DNA of 64,000 nucleotides, from assembly GCF_002934365.1 (NCBI RefSeq), contig NZ_PTIY01000007.1:146725-210724 (forward strand), written 5' to 3'. Origin of the DNA: Methylobacter tundripaludum. GTDB taxonomy: Bacteria; Pseudomonadota; Gammaproteobacteria; Methylococcales; Methylomonadaceae. Under the pieces are notes generated by a model. It did no database searches and was not told where the DNA came from. It saw only the letters and a list, made by a program, of their open reading frames with translations. This document shows positions 53,575-62,875 of this stretch, piece by piece (the first letter of the stretch is position 1; the number at the start of each line of letters is the position of its first letter). The position numbers were made by a program, and so were the translations under genes.

Positions 53575-54360
53575 GTGCTGCGTCATTTTCCACCTGTTAA
53601 CGTTGCTTATTCCCATAGAAAGCGGGATTATTTTATAGCGGCGTTTACTTTTTTTTGCGTGGCGGTCTGCCTGTTGAGCGATGCCAATGGGAGCCTGGGA
53701 AAGCAAAATGCTCTTGGTGTTTGCGCTTGGGTGTTTTTGACCGGATTGTTGCTTGGGGAAAATAGAGAAATAAGAGTGCAGGTTGTCATTGCCATCATGT
53801 TTGCGACTATCGGCGAGCATTTTGCGTCGCCTTTTATGGGCGGATACACATACCGCTTCGGGAATGTTCCGGCCTATGTGCCGCCCGGTCATGGCATGGT
53901 TTATTTAACTGCGGTCGCGCTGGGCCGTTCCGGGTTATTTCAGCGTTATGCCAGAGAAATCGCCACCTCAGTGGTATTCGTGTGCGGCGTCTGGTCTGTT
54001 TGGGGTATCAGTGGTTATGCCGAACAAGGCGATTCGGTTGGTGCATTGCTGTTTTGTGTTTTTCTGGCTTATCTTTTTAAGGGCCGTTCGCCAATGGTTT
54101 ATTTGGCGGCCTTTTTTATTACCACATGGCTGGAGTTAATCGGCACCGCCGTTGGCACCTGGAAGTGGGCGGCGATAGACCCTGTTTTGGGGCTGCCTCA
54201 AGGCAATCCGCCTAGTGGTGTCGCCGCCTGGTATTGTCTGGTTGATGCGGTGGCTATGGGGGGCGCCGCGCCGGTATTAAAGGCGGCAAAGAGTGTCCGC
54301 GACTGGCTAAAGTCCGCCAAGTTACGAAAAAGCGCATATCAGGGCGCGGAAAATGAATAA
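53575..54360 (+). CDS. Uncharacterised multi-pass membrane protein
   Basis: Integral membrane protein of 261 residues with about seven or eight helices. I do not recognise a named family. Conserved-looking loops are GEHFASPFMGGYTYRFGNVP and PPGHGMVYLTA, then ELIGTAVGTWKW, which carry many His, Glu and aromatic residues and may form a site. The start is set at GTG 53575, with GAGG 5 bp upstream. The open frame reaches back to 53500, but those codons lie in the MITE-like repeat and are not family-like. Confidence 0.72.
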   Translation: MLRHFPPVNVAYSHRKRDYFIAAFTFFCVAVCLLSDANGSLGKQNALGVCAWVFLTGLLLGENREIRVQVVIAIMFATIGEHFASPFMGGYTYRFGNVPAYVPPGHGMVYLTAVALGRSGLFQRYAREIATSVVFVCGVWSVWGISGYAEQGDSVGALLFCVFLAYLFKGRSPMVYLAAFFITTWLELIGTAVGTWKWAAIDPVLGLPQGNPPSGVAAWYCLVDAVAMGGAAPVLKAAKSVRDWLKSAKLRKSAYQGAENE

Positions 54361-54446
54361 AATCGCGTAATCGGATTACGCTAAATTAACTAAAGCGCCC
54401 TGTCGTAAACAGGGAATCATCAGCAAGCAAAAATAAGGGGAATATT

Positions 54447-54869
54447 ATGGATCGTCGCGATTTTATTCGATTAAGCGCAGCGGGTGTGGGTGCAGGTATG
54501 GTTGCACCGGCAATGGCATTGGCCGACAGCGGAAAACAGGCGGCAGGAAGCATCTATTATACAAAAGATGCGCCCGGCCGCTGGAGCGATAAAGTTGCAA
54601 CGCACTTGCCCAACATTGAAATAGAAAAAGCGGGAGTGGAAGTCGTTGTAAAAATCGTCACCGCCCATGAAATGAAAGGTTACGAACACTATATTGTTAA
54701 GCACGTTCTGCTGGACCAAAGCTATAAATTCATAGGCGAATACCTGTTTAAGCCGGATAAGGACAAAGCCGCAGTATCGACATATACGCTGCATGATTAT
54801 AGCGGCCCGATTTATGCGTTGAGCATGTGCAACAAACATGATCTCTGGTTGAATGGGGCGGAAGTGTAA
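54447..54869 (+). CDS. Tat-exported superoxide reductase-like protein
   Basis: Protein of 140 residues with a twin-arginine signal (MDRRDFIRLSAAGVGAGMVA) cleaved near ALAD. The mature part is a desulfoferrodoxin/neelaredoxin-type domain. All five ligands of the square-pyramidal iron site are present: His53, His74, His81, His131 and Cys128 (THLP, HEM, EHY, CNKH). No N-terminal rubredoxin-like centre is seen, so it is the class II (SOR) form. It may reduce superoxide in the periplasm, or bind another metal. Periplasmic Tat forms of this family are unusual compared with the cytoplasmic enzymes of anaerobes. It follows a membrane protein gene after 86 bp. Confidence 0.82.
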   Translation: MDRRDFIRLSAAGVGAGMVAPAMALADSGKQAAGSIYYTKDAPGRWSDKVATHLPNIEIEKAGVEVVVKIVTAHEMKGYEHYIVKHVLLDQSYKFIGEYLFKPDKDKAAVSTYTLHDYSGPIYALSMCNKHDLWLNGAEV

Positions 54870-54935
54870 GCATCCATTTTATGGATAGGATGGTAAGCGC
54901 TTCATTGTAGTCATTGCCGGAACATAATTTAACTA

Positions 54936-56039
54936 ATGAAAAACCGCCAAGCTTTGCAGCCAAAGCCGAAAAAAATCCTAGTGATCGCTATGCGCTATCT
55001 CGGCGACGTGCTGTTGACAACGCCCTTATTGCATTCGTTGCGGCAGGCCTACCCTGATGCCCGGCTTGATGTATTAGTGTTCCGTAATACGGTTGCCATG
55101 CTACAAGGCAATCAGGATATTAATCATATTATTACCACGCCTAACCGCCCTAAGCTTCCTGATTATTGGCAATTATTCAGGCAATTATTCAGGCGGTATG
55201 ATCTTGCTGTCGCCACTCAGGCGGGAGACCGTCCGTTTTTGTACACCTTGCTCGCCGCGCCGTTTCGGATTGCCGCCGTGCCGCCGAAAAACTCCACCGG
55301 CTGGTGGAAGCGATTTTTTGTTCAGCGTTGGACGGAATTCGATGACGAAAACACGCACACGGTCCTGCAACACCTTAAATTGTTGGATTTGATTGATGTC
55401 CCCCGGTGCTTTGCATTGGTGCCGCCGCAAATCGGCGACAGTCGGCAGTTAGCGAAGCAATTTCCTTTTTTGTCGGATAATACCGGCTACGCGGTTCTGC
55501 ACCCGCATCCGCAATGGACATACAAGCAATGGACTGTAGAGGGGTGGATCGAGGTCGGCCGTTATCTCAAAGAGCTGGGACTGAAGCTGGTTCTTTCGGG
55601 AGGTTCCGCCCAGGAGGAGGTTGATTATGTCGCTACTATTCAACGTCAGCTTCCCGAGGATACGATCAATCTGGCGGGTCAGGTTTCGTTGGCGCAATTG
55701 GCGTACATCATTGCTCAAGCAAAATTATATATCGGTCCCGATACCGGCATCACTCATCTGGCCGCTGCAACAGGAGTCCCGGTGATTGCGCTTTATGGGC
55801 CGACCAATCCGGTAAAATGGGCGCCCTGGCCTTACGGGTTTAGTCAAAACATCAATCCTTTTCATAAAACAGGCTGTCAGCATGTTAATAATGTCAACCT
55901 CATTCAAGGTGAGGCAGATTGCGTTCCTTGTCATTTAGAAGGTTGCGACCGGTATCGGCAAAGCAGGAGTCAATGTTTGGATAAACTGTCCCCGGAACGT
56001 GTTAAACGCATGGCCGGGCAATTGTTAGGGAAGCGCTGA
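54936..56039 (+). CDS. GT9 heptosyltransferase, RfaQ/WaaQ-like
   Basis: GT-B enzyme of 367 residues, related to heptosyltransferase III. Motifs: KILVIAMRYLGDVLLTTPLL (acceptor-side block), LYIGPDTGITHLAAATGVPV (donor site) and a Cys-rich tail (CVPCHLEGCDRYRQSRSQC). It probably adds the side heptose to HepII of the core; the exact acceptor is not readable. It opens the LPS block. Its last codons (GKR and stop) run into a CTAG-type repeat, whose terminal repeat TTAGGGAAGCGCTGA provides the stop. Confidence 0.88.
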   Translation: MKNRQALQPKPKKILVIAMRYLGDVLLTTPLLHSLRQAYPDARLDVLVFRNTVAMLQGNQDINHIITTPNRPKLPDYWQLFRQLFRRYDLAVATQAGDRPFLYTLLAAPFRIAAVPPKNSTGWWKRFFVQRWTEFDDENTHTVLQHLKLLDLIDVPRCFALVPPQIGDSRQLAKQFPFLSDNTGYAVLHPHPQWTYKQWTVEGWIEVGRYLKELGLKLVLSGGSAQEEVDYVATIQRQLPEDTINLAGQVSLAQLAYIIAQAKLYIGPDTGITHLAAATGVPVIALYGPTNPVKWAPWPYGFSQNINPFHKTGCQHVNNVNLIQGEADCVPCHLEGCDRYRQSRSQCLDKLSPERVKRMAGQLLGKR

Positions 56040-56142
56040 CTTAGTCCTCTGACAGGCTCGGGACGAGCGGTAACGTATTGATTCCGTTCGTGGTGAGCCC
56101 GTCGAACCATGAACGGAAGCATTTTGTTCAGCGCTTCCTTAG
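56024..56142. repeat. CTAG-type palindromic element at the RfaQ-like gene end
   Basis: Second near-complete copy of the 118-bp element at 15517, in inverted orientation. Ends are TTAGGGAAGCGCTGA and TCAGCGCTTCCTTAGG. It carries the TGA of the glycosyltransferase gene, so insertion replaced the original 3' end of the gene. Confidence 0.85.
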
Positions 56143-56551
56143 GTCAATGATTGCTCAATCCGCAGCTATAAGTTTTGGGCATAGCAATCGGCTTAATGAC
56201 AAAAAACTTACCCAATGGCCGCGCTTTTATGGAAAAATAACGCGCTAAAGCAGGATTTCGGCGGCGTTTACTTTTGATTGGGATAGCGGGAAGGGATAGG
56301 GCGTTCTTTTTAAGAAACAACAGCTTATTGGCTGTTTGCAAATCTTATGTCATCGAACATTGGCCGCAAGCTGCTCGATACCAACACACTGCGGTGAGAA
56401 GATCTTATTGTTGAACAAGACAGTAAAATGGTTTGTTTGACATTACCCTTGGAATCCGTTTCGCCAGCGCGGTTGCAAAATCCGTTATTTAACTTTGAAA
56501 AGTTAAAACGCAAAACTATTTATCAATTAATAGCGTTAATCAAAAAAGTCT
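56143..56551. other. Gap before the ligase gene
   Basis: About 400 bp without a supported gene. A frame from 56349 (MSSNIGRKLLDTNTLR, stop, EDLIVEQDSKMVCLTL) is coding-like but broken by a stop and not recognised. It could be a decayed gene fragment. No promoter stands out. Confidence 0.45.
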
Positions 56552-57772
56552 ATGGTTTCCTACACAGCGATTGCTGAAAAATCCCTTTTAATCTGCCGAT
56601 GTGTGGCGATAATTGCGGCCATTGCCGCCCCGGCTTCTACGGCTGTTACCGGTGTGGCTTGCGTTGTCATGCTGCTAACCTGGCTTATTTCAGGGCAAGT
56701 TTGGCAAAGCCTGAAAAGATCGGCGGTGCAGCCTGCGGGGAAAATGCTGCTACTGTTTTTTGCCTGGCTTGTTATCAGCAGTCTGTACGCCGATACCTCT
56801 TGGTCGGATAAAATCGATACGTTGTCCAGCTGGAAAAAATTATTGTTCACTTTTGTCTTATTCGGTCTGTTTTATGAATCGCAGTGGAAAGCGCGTTTTA
56901 TTTACTGCTATTTAGCGGCGATGTCTCTCGCCGCTGTGATCGCAGTCCCTTTGTGGTTGCTGGATATTACTGTAAGGTCGGGCAGGGAGGCCGGCATTTT
57001 TATGACCAACCACTCTTCGCAAAGTTTAGCGTTTGTGGTTGCCACCTTATGCTGTATTTTTTTGCTCAAAGAATCGCTCAGTCTGCAAAAAAAATCTTTG
57101 TTAGTCGGAGTGATGGCTTTGTTTTTGGTTAATATTTTTTTTATCAGTCCGTCTCGAAGCGGTTATCTTGCTTTGCCTGCCGCCGCCGCCTTTGCGTTTT
57201 TTATTCTGTATAAGCATAAAAAACTTCATTATATTCATGGTATTGTTGCAGCTGCAATGTTGTTAGTGATATTAACTTCAAGTACTTTACAGCAGCGTAT
57301 TAAATTAGGATTGGAGGAAAAAACCAATTACCAGAGCAGTGAAAGTGTAACGTCTATAGGGATTCGCGTTATTTTTGCGCAAAATACGCTGGAATTAATC
57401 CAACAAAAACCGTTGTTTGGCTATGGAACGTCTTCTTTCAAGACGGTTTACAGCGCACATGTTGCCGCAAAATATCAAGATTGGCGCGGCGCACCGGCAT
57501 CCGATCCGCATAATCAATATCTATTCGTCTGGCTGGAAAATGGTTTGGTCGGATTATTGATATTTTTAGCTTACATTTACACGGCTATCAGGCAGGGGGC
57601 AAGCCAGCAGCCGTATGGAGCGATTGCGGCGAGTGTGCTGGTTGCGGTTGCAGCCACCAGTTTGTTTAATTCAAACTTTAAAACCTTTCCAGAGGGACAT
57701 TTGCTGGCTTTTTTTGTCGGTTGTTTATTAGCACGGCAGCCGAAGAATATGGCGGAGGCTGAGTGTGCTTAG
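56552..57772 (+). CDS. O-antigen ligase family protein
   Basis: Polytopic membrane protein of 406 residues with about 12 helices and a large periplasmic loop near residues 285-330. The loop motif ASDPHNQYLFVWLENGLVG has the conserved His of WaaL/Wzy-type enzymes, and RSGYLALPAAAA lies before it. The protein probably joins an O-chain or capsule unit to lipid A-core or polymerises it. It precedes two core glycosyltransferase genes with an 8-bp overlap to the first. Confidence 0.85.
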   Translation: MVSYTAIAEKSLLICRCVAIIAAIAAPASTAVTGVACVVMLLTWLISGQVWQSLKRSAVQPAGKMLLLFFAWLVISSLYADTSWSDKIDTLSSWKKLLFTFVLFGLFYESQWKARFIYCYLAAMSLAAVIAVPLWLLDITVRSGREAGIFMTNHSSQSLAFVVATLCCIFLLKESLSLQKKSLLVGVMALFLVNIFFISPSRSGYLALPAAAAFAFFILYKHKKLHYIHGIVAAAMLLVILTSSTLQQRIKLGLEEKTNYQSSESVTSIGIRVIFAQNTLELIQQKPLFGYGTSSFKTVYSAHVAAKYQDWRGAPASDPHNQYLFVWLENGLVGLLIFLAYIYTAIRQGASQQPYGAIAASVLVAVAATSLFNSNFKTFPEGHLLAFFVGCLLARQPKNMAEAECA

Positions 57773-58511
57773 CGTAATCATTATCACCAAAAATGAAGCG
57801 TCACATATTGGCCGCTGCCTGGAGTCGGTTGCGTGGGCGGATGAAATTGTGGTGCTCGACTCAGGCAGTGAGGATGATACGGTGTCCATTTGCCGCCAAT
57901 ATACCGATAAAGTCTATGAAACAGACTGGCCGGGGTTCGGCATTCAGAAGCAGCATGCGCTGGATAAGGCCAATGGCGACTGGATTTTATCGGTCGATGC
58001 CGATGAAGTTGTGACGTCGGAGTTAAGGGCGGAAATTGAAAAAGCGATCCAACAGGGAAACTGTAAGGGTTATGAAATCCCCCGCCTTTCCAGCTATTGC
58101 GGCAGGCAGATGCGGCACGGCGGTTGGTGGCCCGACTATATATTAAGATTGTTTCGACGCGATTGCGGCCGGTTCACCGATTCAGTCGTCCATGAGAATA
58201 TTATCGTTCAGGGGCAAATCGGTCGCCTACGCTCGCCGCTGCTGCATGACGCCTTTGTAAATCTGGATGAGGTTTTGCATAAAGTGGACAGCTATTCAAG
58301 CTTGGGCGCGGAAATGCTCTATCAACGGGGCGTTCGCTCATCGTTGGGTAAAGCCGTCTTAAAAGGGCTATGGACGTTCATCCGCACTTATTGGATTAAA
58401 GCGGCTTTTCTGGACGGACGGCAAGGGCTGATGCTGTCGATTTCCAATGCGGAAGGCGCTTATTACAAATATCTTAAATTGCTGGAATTGCAAAACCGGC
58501 AGCCTCGTTAA
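57765..58511 (+). CDS. GT2 glycosyltransferase, WaaE/KdtX-like
   Basis: Cytoplasmic GT-A enzyme of 248 residues resembling WaaE, which adds glucose or galactose to the first heptose. Blocks: LSVIIITKNEASHIGRCLES, then EIVVLDSGSEDDTV and the DXD-type LSVDADEVV, then the family-specific RHGGWWPDYILRLFRRD. It starts at GTG and overlaps the ligase gene by 8 bp. Confidence 0.9.
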   Translation: MLSVIIITKNEASHIGRCLESVAWADEIVVLDSGSEDDTVSICRQYTDKVYETDWPGFGIQKQHALDKANGDWILSVDADEVVTSELRAEIEKAIQQGNCKGYEIPRLSSYCGRQMRHGGWWPDYILRLFRRDCGRFTDSVVHENIIVQGQIGRLRSPLLHDAFVNLDEVLHKVDSYSSLGAEMLYQRGVRSSLGKAVLKGLWTFIRTYWIKAAFLDGRQGLMLSISNAEGAYYKYLKLLELQNRQPR

Positions 58512-58513
58512 GC

Positions 58514-59356
58514 ATGAATTTAATTTCCGTTATCGTAACCACGTATAACTGGACGGCTGCATTGGAGCTTTGTCTGGACAGTCTGTTTGCCCAGCAAGAT
58601 CCGGCGTTTGAAATCATCATTGCCGACGACGGTTCCACGCCGGCCAATCAGGAGCGGACCCAAGCCTATTGCGCCAACAGCCCGGTGCCGATTCGCTATG
58701 TTCATCACGAGGACCAAGGCTTCAGAGCGGGTACCATCAGGAATAAGGCGGTTGCAAGCAGTCAGGGCGGCTATTTGCTGTTTATTGATGGTGATTGTGT
58801 GCTTCGGCCTGATTTTATTGCCCGGCATCGGCAGCTGGCGGAACCCGGTTATTTTGTGCCGGGCAACAGGGTGTTGCTAAGCGAGTCGTTTACCCAGGAA
58901 GTCATTGAAAAACATATTCCGTTGCATCAAAAGCCGTTGAGTTATTTTATGTCCCTCCGGCTGCAAAAAAAGATCAACCGGGTTTCTGCTTTTATTCGGC
59001 TGCCCTTGGGGTTTTTAAGGAAATTGCAGCCCAACAAGTGGCAAAAAGCCATGACCTGTAATCTGGCGCTATGGAAAAGCGACTTTTTGCGGACGAATGG
59101 ATTTGACGAGCTTTTTGAGGGCTGGGGTTTTGAGGACTCCGATCTGGTCATTCGCTTGATACATGCGGGCGTCAAGCGCAAGGAAGGTCGGTTTGCGGCG
59201 CCTGTGCTGCATCTATGGCATCGGCATAATGACAAGAGCAAGCAGGACCTTAATTATCAGCGATTGTTGGACCGTTTGGAGCAGCGGGATTTTATTGTCG
59301 CAATAAAAGGCGTATCTCAGTATTGTGGGGACGCGTCTAATGCGCCGCGCGTTTAA
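58514..59356 (+). CDS. GT2 glycosyltransferase with C-terminal acceptor domain
   Basis: GT-A enzyme of 280 residues. Blocks: ISVIVTTYNWTAALELCLDS, IIIADDGSTP, the DXD motif as LFIDGDCVLRPDF, and near the C-terminus FEGWGFEDSDLVIRLIHAG, which is the W-G-x-E-D motif of the second domain. It starts 2 bp after the previous gene's stop and ends in TAATG overlapping msbA. It likely adds a sugar to the outer core; the sugar is unknown. Confidence 0.88.
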   Translation: MNLISVIVTTYNWTAALELCLDSLFAQQDPAFEIIIADDGSTPANQERTQAYCANSPVPIRYVHHEDQGFRAGTIRNKAVASSQGGYLLFIDGDCVLRPDFIARHRQLAEPGYFVPGNRVLLSESFTQEVIEKHIPLHQKPLSYFMSLRLQKKINRVSAFIRLPLGFLRKLQPNKWQKAMTCNLALWKSDFLRTNGFDELFEGWGFEDSDLVIRLIHAGVKRKEGRFAAPVLHLWHRHNDKSKQDLNYQRLLDRLEQRDFIVAIKGVSQYCGDASNAPRV

Positions 59357-61167
59357 TGAAATATTCAAAAAATATGAAAAAAAAATCTAAAGAAAGCGCC
59401 CAAATATACAAGCGTTTGTTGACCTATGTGAAGCCGCATTTAGGGCTTTTTGCAATCAGCATTATCGGCTTCCTGATTTATTCGGGTACCCAAACCTTAT
59501 TTGCGGCCTTGATCAAACATATCATCGATACGCTGCAAACCGAGACGCGGGAGGGCATGAATTATCTGCCGCTATTGTTCAGCGGATTAATTATCGTGCA
59601 TGGCATTGGCGCTTATTTGGGCAACTATTTTCTGGCCAAGGTATCTAACAATGTCGTGCATGCCTTGCGCTGTGAAATCTTCGATCAGTATACGCGATTG
59701 CCGACCGCCTATTTTGACGCACATAACAGCGGCTACATGATTTCAAGGATAACCAATAATGTCGGTCAGGTGACCCAGGCCACCACCGATGCGGTGCGCA
59801 CCATTGTGCGCGAAGGCTTTACGGCGATAGGTTTGTTAATTTACCTGTTTTATTCAAACTGGATGTTGTCGCTGGTTTTTGTCGCCATAGCGCCGGTTCT
59901 TGTGGTGTTGGTCGGGTATGTCAGCAGACGCCTACGGGGGATCAGCAAGAAAATGCAGGAATCGATAGGCGACATGACCCATATCACCTCGGAATTGGTC
60001 GGTGGGCATCGGGTTGTGCGCAGTTACGGCGGCGAAGAATACGAGCGTCGGCGGTTTTTGGAGAGCAGTTTATATAACCGGAGCCAATCGTTAAAACTGT
60101 CAACGACGATGGCGATACATAATCCGATCATGCAGTTTATTATCGCGATAGCCTTGTCATTCCTGATGTACATGGCATTGTTCCTGATGAAGCAATCCAC
60201 TGTCGGCGAGTTTGTCGGCTATCTGACGGCGGCTTTTTTATTGCCGAAACCGATCCGGCAGTTGAGCGATGCAAACAGCGATATTCAAAAAGGCATCGCG
60301 GCCGCCGAATCGTTATTTGAGATTTTGGATGAGCCGGGCGAATTGGATGAAGGCACCTATCAGGCCGAAAGATGCAAGGGAGCGCTGGAATTTAAAAACC
60401 TGACGTTTCAATATGCAGGCGCAAATGAACCGGCGCTGATCGACATCAATTTCAAGGCCGAGCCGGGACAGACTATTGCGCTGGTAGGGGCTTCCGGCGG
60501 CGGTAAAAGCACGCTCGCCAATCTGGTTTCGCGGTTTTATCCGCATGATACCGGGGAGATATTGCTGGACGGGGTTGAAATAAATACTTATCAGCTGGCG
60601 AATTTAAGAAAACAATTGGCGCTGGTCAACCAGCAAGTGACTTTATTCAATGATACGATAGCCAACAATATCGCTTACGGGGCGCTTGCAACCGCATCCC
60701 GAAGTGAAATAACCCAGGCCGCAACGGATGCCTATGCGATGGAATTTATCGCCAAGCTGGAGCAGGGACTGGATACGGAAATAGGCGAGAATGGCGTCAA
60801 GCTGTCCGGTGGGCAGCGGCAAAGATTGGCTTTGGCCCGTGCGCTGCTGAAAGACGCGCCCATCTTGATACTGGACGAGGCGACATCGGCGCTGGATACC
60901 GAATCTGAGCGGTATATACAGGCGGCGCTGCAAAAGGTCATGAGCAACCGGACGACGCTGGTTATTGCCCACCGGTTATCGACCATTGAAAACGCCGATA
61001 TAATTTTGGTGATGGATCATGGCCGAATCGTGGAAAGAGGCACTCACCAGGAACTGATTGCAACGAATGGGGCCTATGCGCGCTTGCATTCCATGCAATT
61101 CAAGGAACATCGTAAGGGCGGTAAGCCGGTTGCCGCTACTGAAGCATTAAACTCAGGCATTGCTTAG
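59356..61167 (+). CDS. msbA: Lipid A export ABC transporter MsbA
   Basis: Homodimeric ABC exporter of 603 residues that flips lipid A-core to the outer leaflet. Six helices with the usual intracellular loops are followed by the nucleotide-binding domain: Walker A GASGGGKST near 379-387, signature LSGGQRQR near 482-489, Walker B ILILDEATSALD near 503-514 and the H-loop VIAHRLSTIE. All catalytic residues are intact. It lies in the LPS block between the glycosyltransferases and the heptose genes. Confidence 0.94.
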   Translation: MKYSKNMKKKSKESAQIYKRLLTYVKPHLGLFAISIIGFLIYSGTQTLFAALIKHIIDTLQTETREGMNYLPLLFSGLIIVHGIGAYLGNYFLAKVSNNVVHALRCEIFDQYTRLPTAYFDAHNSGYMISRITNNVGQVTQATTDAVRTIVREGFTAIGLLIYLFYSNWMLSLVFVAIAPVLVVLVGYVSRRLRGISKKMQESIGDMTHITSELVGGHRVVRSYGGEEYERRRFLESSLYNRSQSLKLSTTMAIHNPIMQFIIAIALSFLMYMALFLMKQSTVGEFVGYLTAAFLLPKPIRQLSDANSDIQKGIAAAESLFEILDEPGELDEGTYQAERCKGALEFKNLTFQYAGANEPALIDINFKAEPGQTIALVGASGGGKSTLANLVSRFYPHDTGEILLDGVEINTYQLANLRKQLALVNQQVTLFNDTIANNIAYGALATASRSEITQAATDAYAMEFIAKLEQGLDTEIGENGVKLSGGQRQRLALARALLKDAPILILDEATSALDTESERYIQAALQKVMSNRTTLVIAHRLSTIENADIILVMDHGRIVERGTHQELIATNGAYARLHSMQFKEHRKGGKPVAATEALNSGIA

Positions 61168-61178
61168 GGAGCATTATT

Positions 61179-61451
61179 TTGAAGACATTTATTTCCGAGC
61201 TTGGACAGCATAAGGCTATGATGAAGCGCCGGATTGATTGTCGGCATGTTGCTGGGGAGCTGGTAGCAGTTTCCTCGTCGGGATGCCGTAAAAAGATATT
61301 AAACGCAGTGGGAGCTGCAAGGTTGAAAGGTATGGTTGTTATCGGAATAACCGGATATGGCGCTATTTACGACAGCATCGGCGCAGGAGATAGAAGACCA
61401 AAAATAGGCGCTTTAGGCGACGTAGGAACGGTTGCCGAGGAGGCCTATTAA
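61179..61451 (+). pseudogene. Truncated GmhA/SIS-domain-like ORF
   Basis: A 90-codon frame starting at TTG with a GGGAG upstream. Residues 25-62 (AGELVAVSSSGCRKKILNAV, then GAARLKGMVVIGITGYG) match the centre of a SIS domain such as GmhA, which has the same ...LLALSTSG-N...AI-AAR-KGM-VI-LTG pattern. The rest (GAGDRRPKIGALGDVGTVAE) is not like GmhA and the substrate-site residues are missing. The size is half that of GmhA. It lies between msbA and hldE, where gmhA would be expected, so it is probably a decayed copy; an intact gmhA should exist elsewhere. It ends with TAATG overlapping hldE. Confidence 0.55.
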
Positions 61452-62875
61452 TGTTGGCGGCTGTACCTGAGTTTGGGCGGGCTCGAATCATAGTCATCGG
61501 CGATGTGATGCTGGACCGATATTGGTCCGGGCAGGCCTCGCGTATTTCGCCGGAAGCGCCTGTGCCGGTGGTTCGTGTTAAAGCTATCGAAGATCGCGTC
61601 GGTGGTGCGGGCAATGTCGCGCTCAATATTGCCAAATTAGGCGGCAAGGTCACCTTGTTGGGCGTTGTCGGCGATGATGCCGAGGGCGATATATTAAGGC
61701 GTCTGCTGGAAGCGGAAGGCGTGGATTGCGACTTTGTAGTCGAGCGGGATATTCGCAGCATCTGCAAGTTACGGATTATGGCGCAGCATCAACAGCTTAT
61801 CCGGCTTGATTTTGAAGAGACGGCTCTCAGGTTTGATGCAGCTGCCTTGCGTGCCAAGCTGGCCGAGTATCTGCCCAAGCATGATACAGTTGTTTTCTCC
61901 GACTATGGCAAAGGAACGTTGGCGGATGTTTCGGCGCATATCATTGAGGCTAAGCAGGCAGGTCTTAAGGTTTTGGTGGATCCCAAAGGCGTGGATTATC
62001 GGCGTTACGCCCAAGCGGACCTGATAACGCCAAACCTGTCTGAATTGCAGGCAGTAGTTGGCGTCGCTGAACATGAAGCAGATTTGATAGAAAAAGGCCG
62101 GGGCCTGTTAACGCAGTATCAAATCCCGACGCTTTTGCTGACTCGCGGCGAAGCGGGGATGACCTTGATACAGGAGGTTCATGTACATTCATTGCCGGCC
62201 CAGGCCAAGGATGTCTTTGATGTAACCGGCGCCGGCGATACGGTTATTGCCGTGATGGCTCTTTGTGTGGCATTGGATATGGCGTTGCATGAGGCGATGT
62301 ATCTGGCTAACCTGGCGGGAGGTATCGTGGTCGGAAAGCTGGGTACGTCGACCGTATCAATGCAGGAGCTAACGCGCGCCATGCACGGCGATCGGGATTC
62401 ACAGTATGGTATCGTTTCGGAAGATGAGCTGGCGCATATATTTGTTGGCGCAAAGGCTCACGATGAGCGGATCATTATGACCAATGGCTGCTTCGATTTG
62501 TTGCATGCCGGACATGTGACTTATTTACAGCAGGCAAGGGCCTTAGGTGATCGCTTGGTTGTCGCCGTGAATTCCGACGCGTCGGTTAGGCGGCTCAAGG
62601 GCGAGACCCGGCCTATAAATGGATTGCAGGAGCGGATGACGGTTTTGGCGGCATTAGCCTGCGTCGACTGGGTGGTTTCATTCGAAGAGGAAACCCCTGA
62701 AAGACTGTATTGCAGATTGTTGCCGGATGTTATCGTCAAGGGCGGCGATTACAGTGAGGAGCAAGTCGCCGGTGGCGATTGCGTTATTAAGGCGGGCGGC
62801 GAAGTAAAGATTTTGCAGTTTGTCGACGGTCAGTCGACGACGGCGATGATTAAAAAAGCGAGGGGATTGGAATGA
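61451..62875 (+). CDS. hldE: Bifunctional heptose kinase/adenylyltransferase HldE
   Basis: Two-domain enzyme of 474 residues in ADP-heptose synthesis. The kinase (1-325, PfkB/ribokinase fold) has GDVMLDRYWSG, RVGGAGNVALNIAKLGG and the catalytic GAGDTV near 259-264. The adenylyltransferase (about 340-474) has TNGCFDLLHAGHVTYL (HxGH-type site) and IVKGGDYSEEQV. It phosphorylates heptose 7-phosphate at C1 and later adenylylates heptose 1-phosphate. It overlaps hldD by 4 bp. Confidence 0.97.
   Translation: MLAAVPEFGRARIIVIGDVMLDRYWSGQASRISPEAPVPVVRVKAIEDRVGGAGNVALNIAKLGGKVTLLGVVGDDAEGDILRRLLEAEGVDCDFVVERDIRSICKLRIMAQHQQLIRLDFEETALRFDAAALRAKLAEYLPKHDTVVFSDYGKGTLADVSAHIIEAKQAGLKVLVDPKGVDYRRYAQADLITPNLSELQAVVGVAEHEADLIEKGRGLLTQYQIPTLLLTRGEAGMTLIQEVHVHSLPAQAKDVFDVTGAGDTVIAVMALCVALDMALHEAMYLANLAGGIVVGKLGTSTVSMQELTRAMHGDRDSQYGIVSEDELAHIFVGAKAHDERIIMTNGCFDLLHAGHVTYLQQARALGDRLVVAVNSDASVRRLKGETRPINGLQERMTVLAALACVDWVVSFEEETPERLYCRLLPDVIVKGGDYSEEQVAGGDCVIKAGGEVKILQFVDGQSTTAMIKKARGLE

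Noticed and set aside
56349..56551. Coding-like frame with an internal stop before the ligase gene
   Set aside because: Not recognisable and interrupted; noted only as part of the gap.
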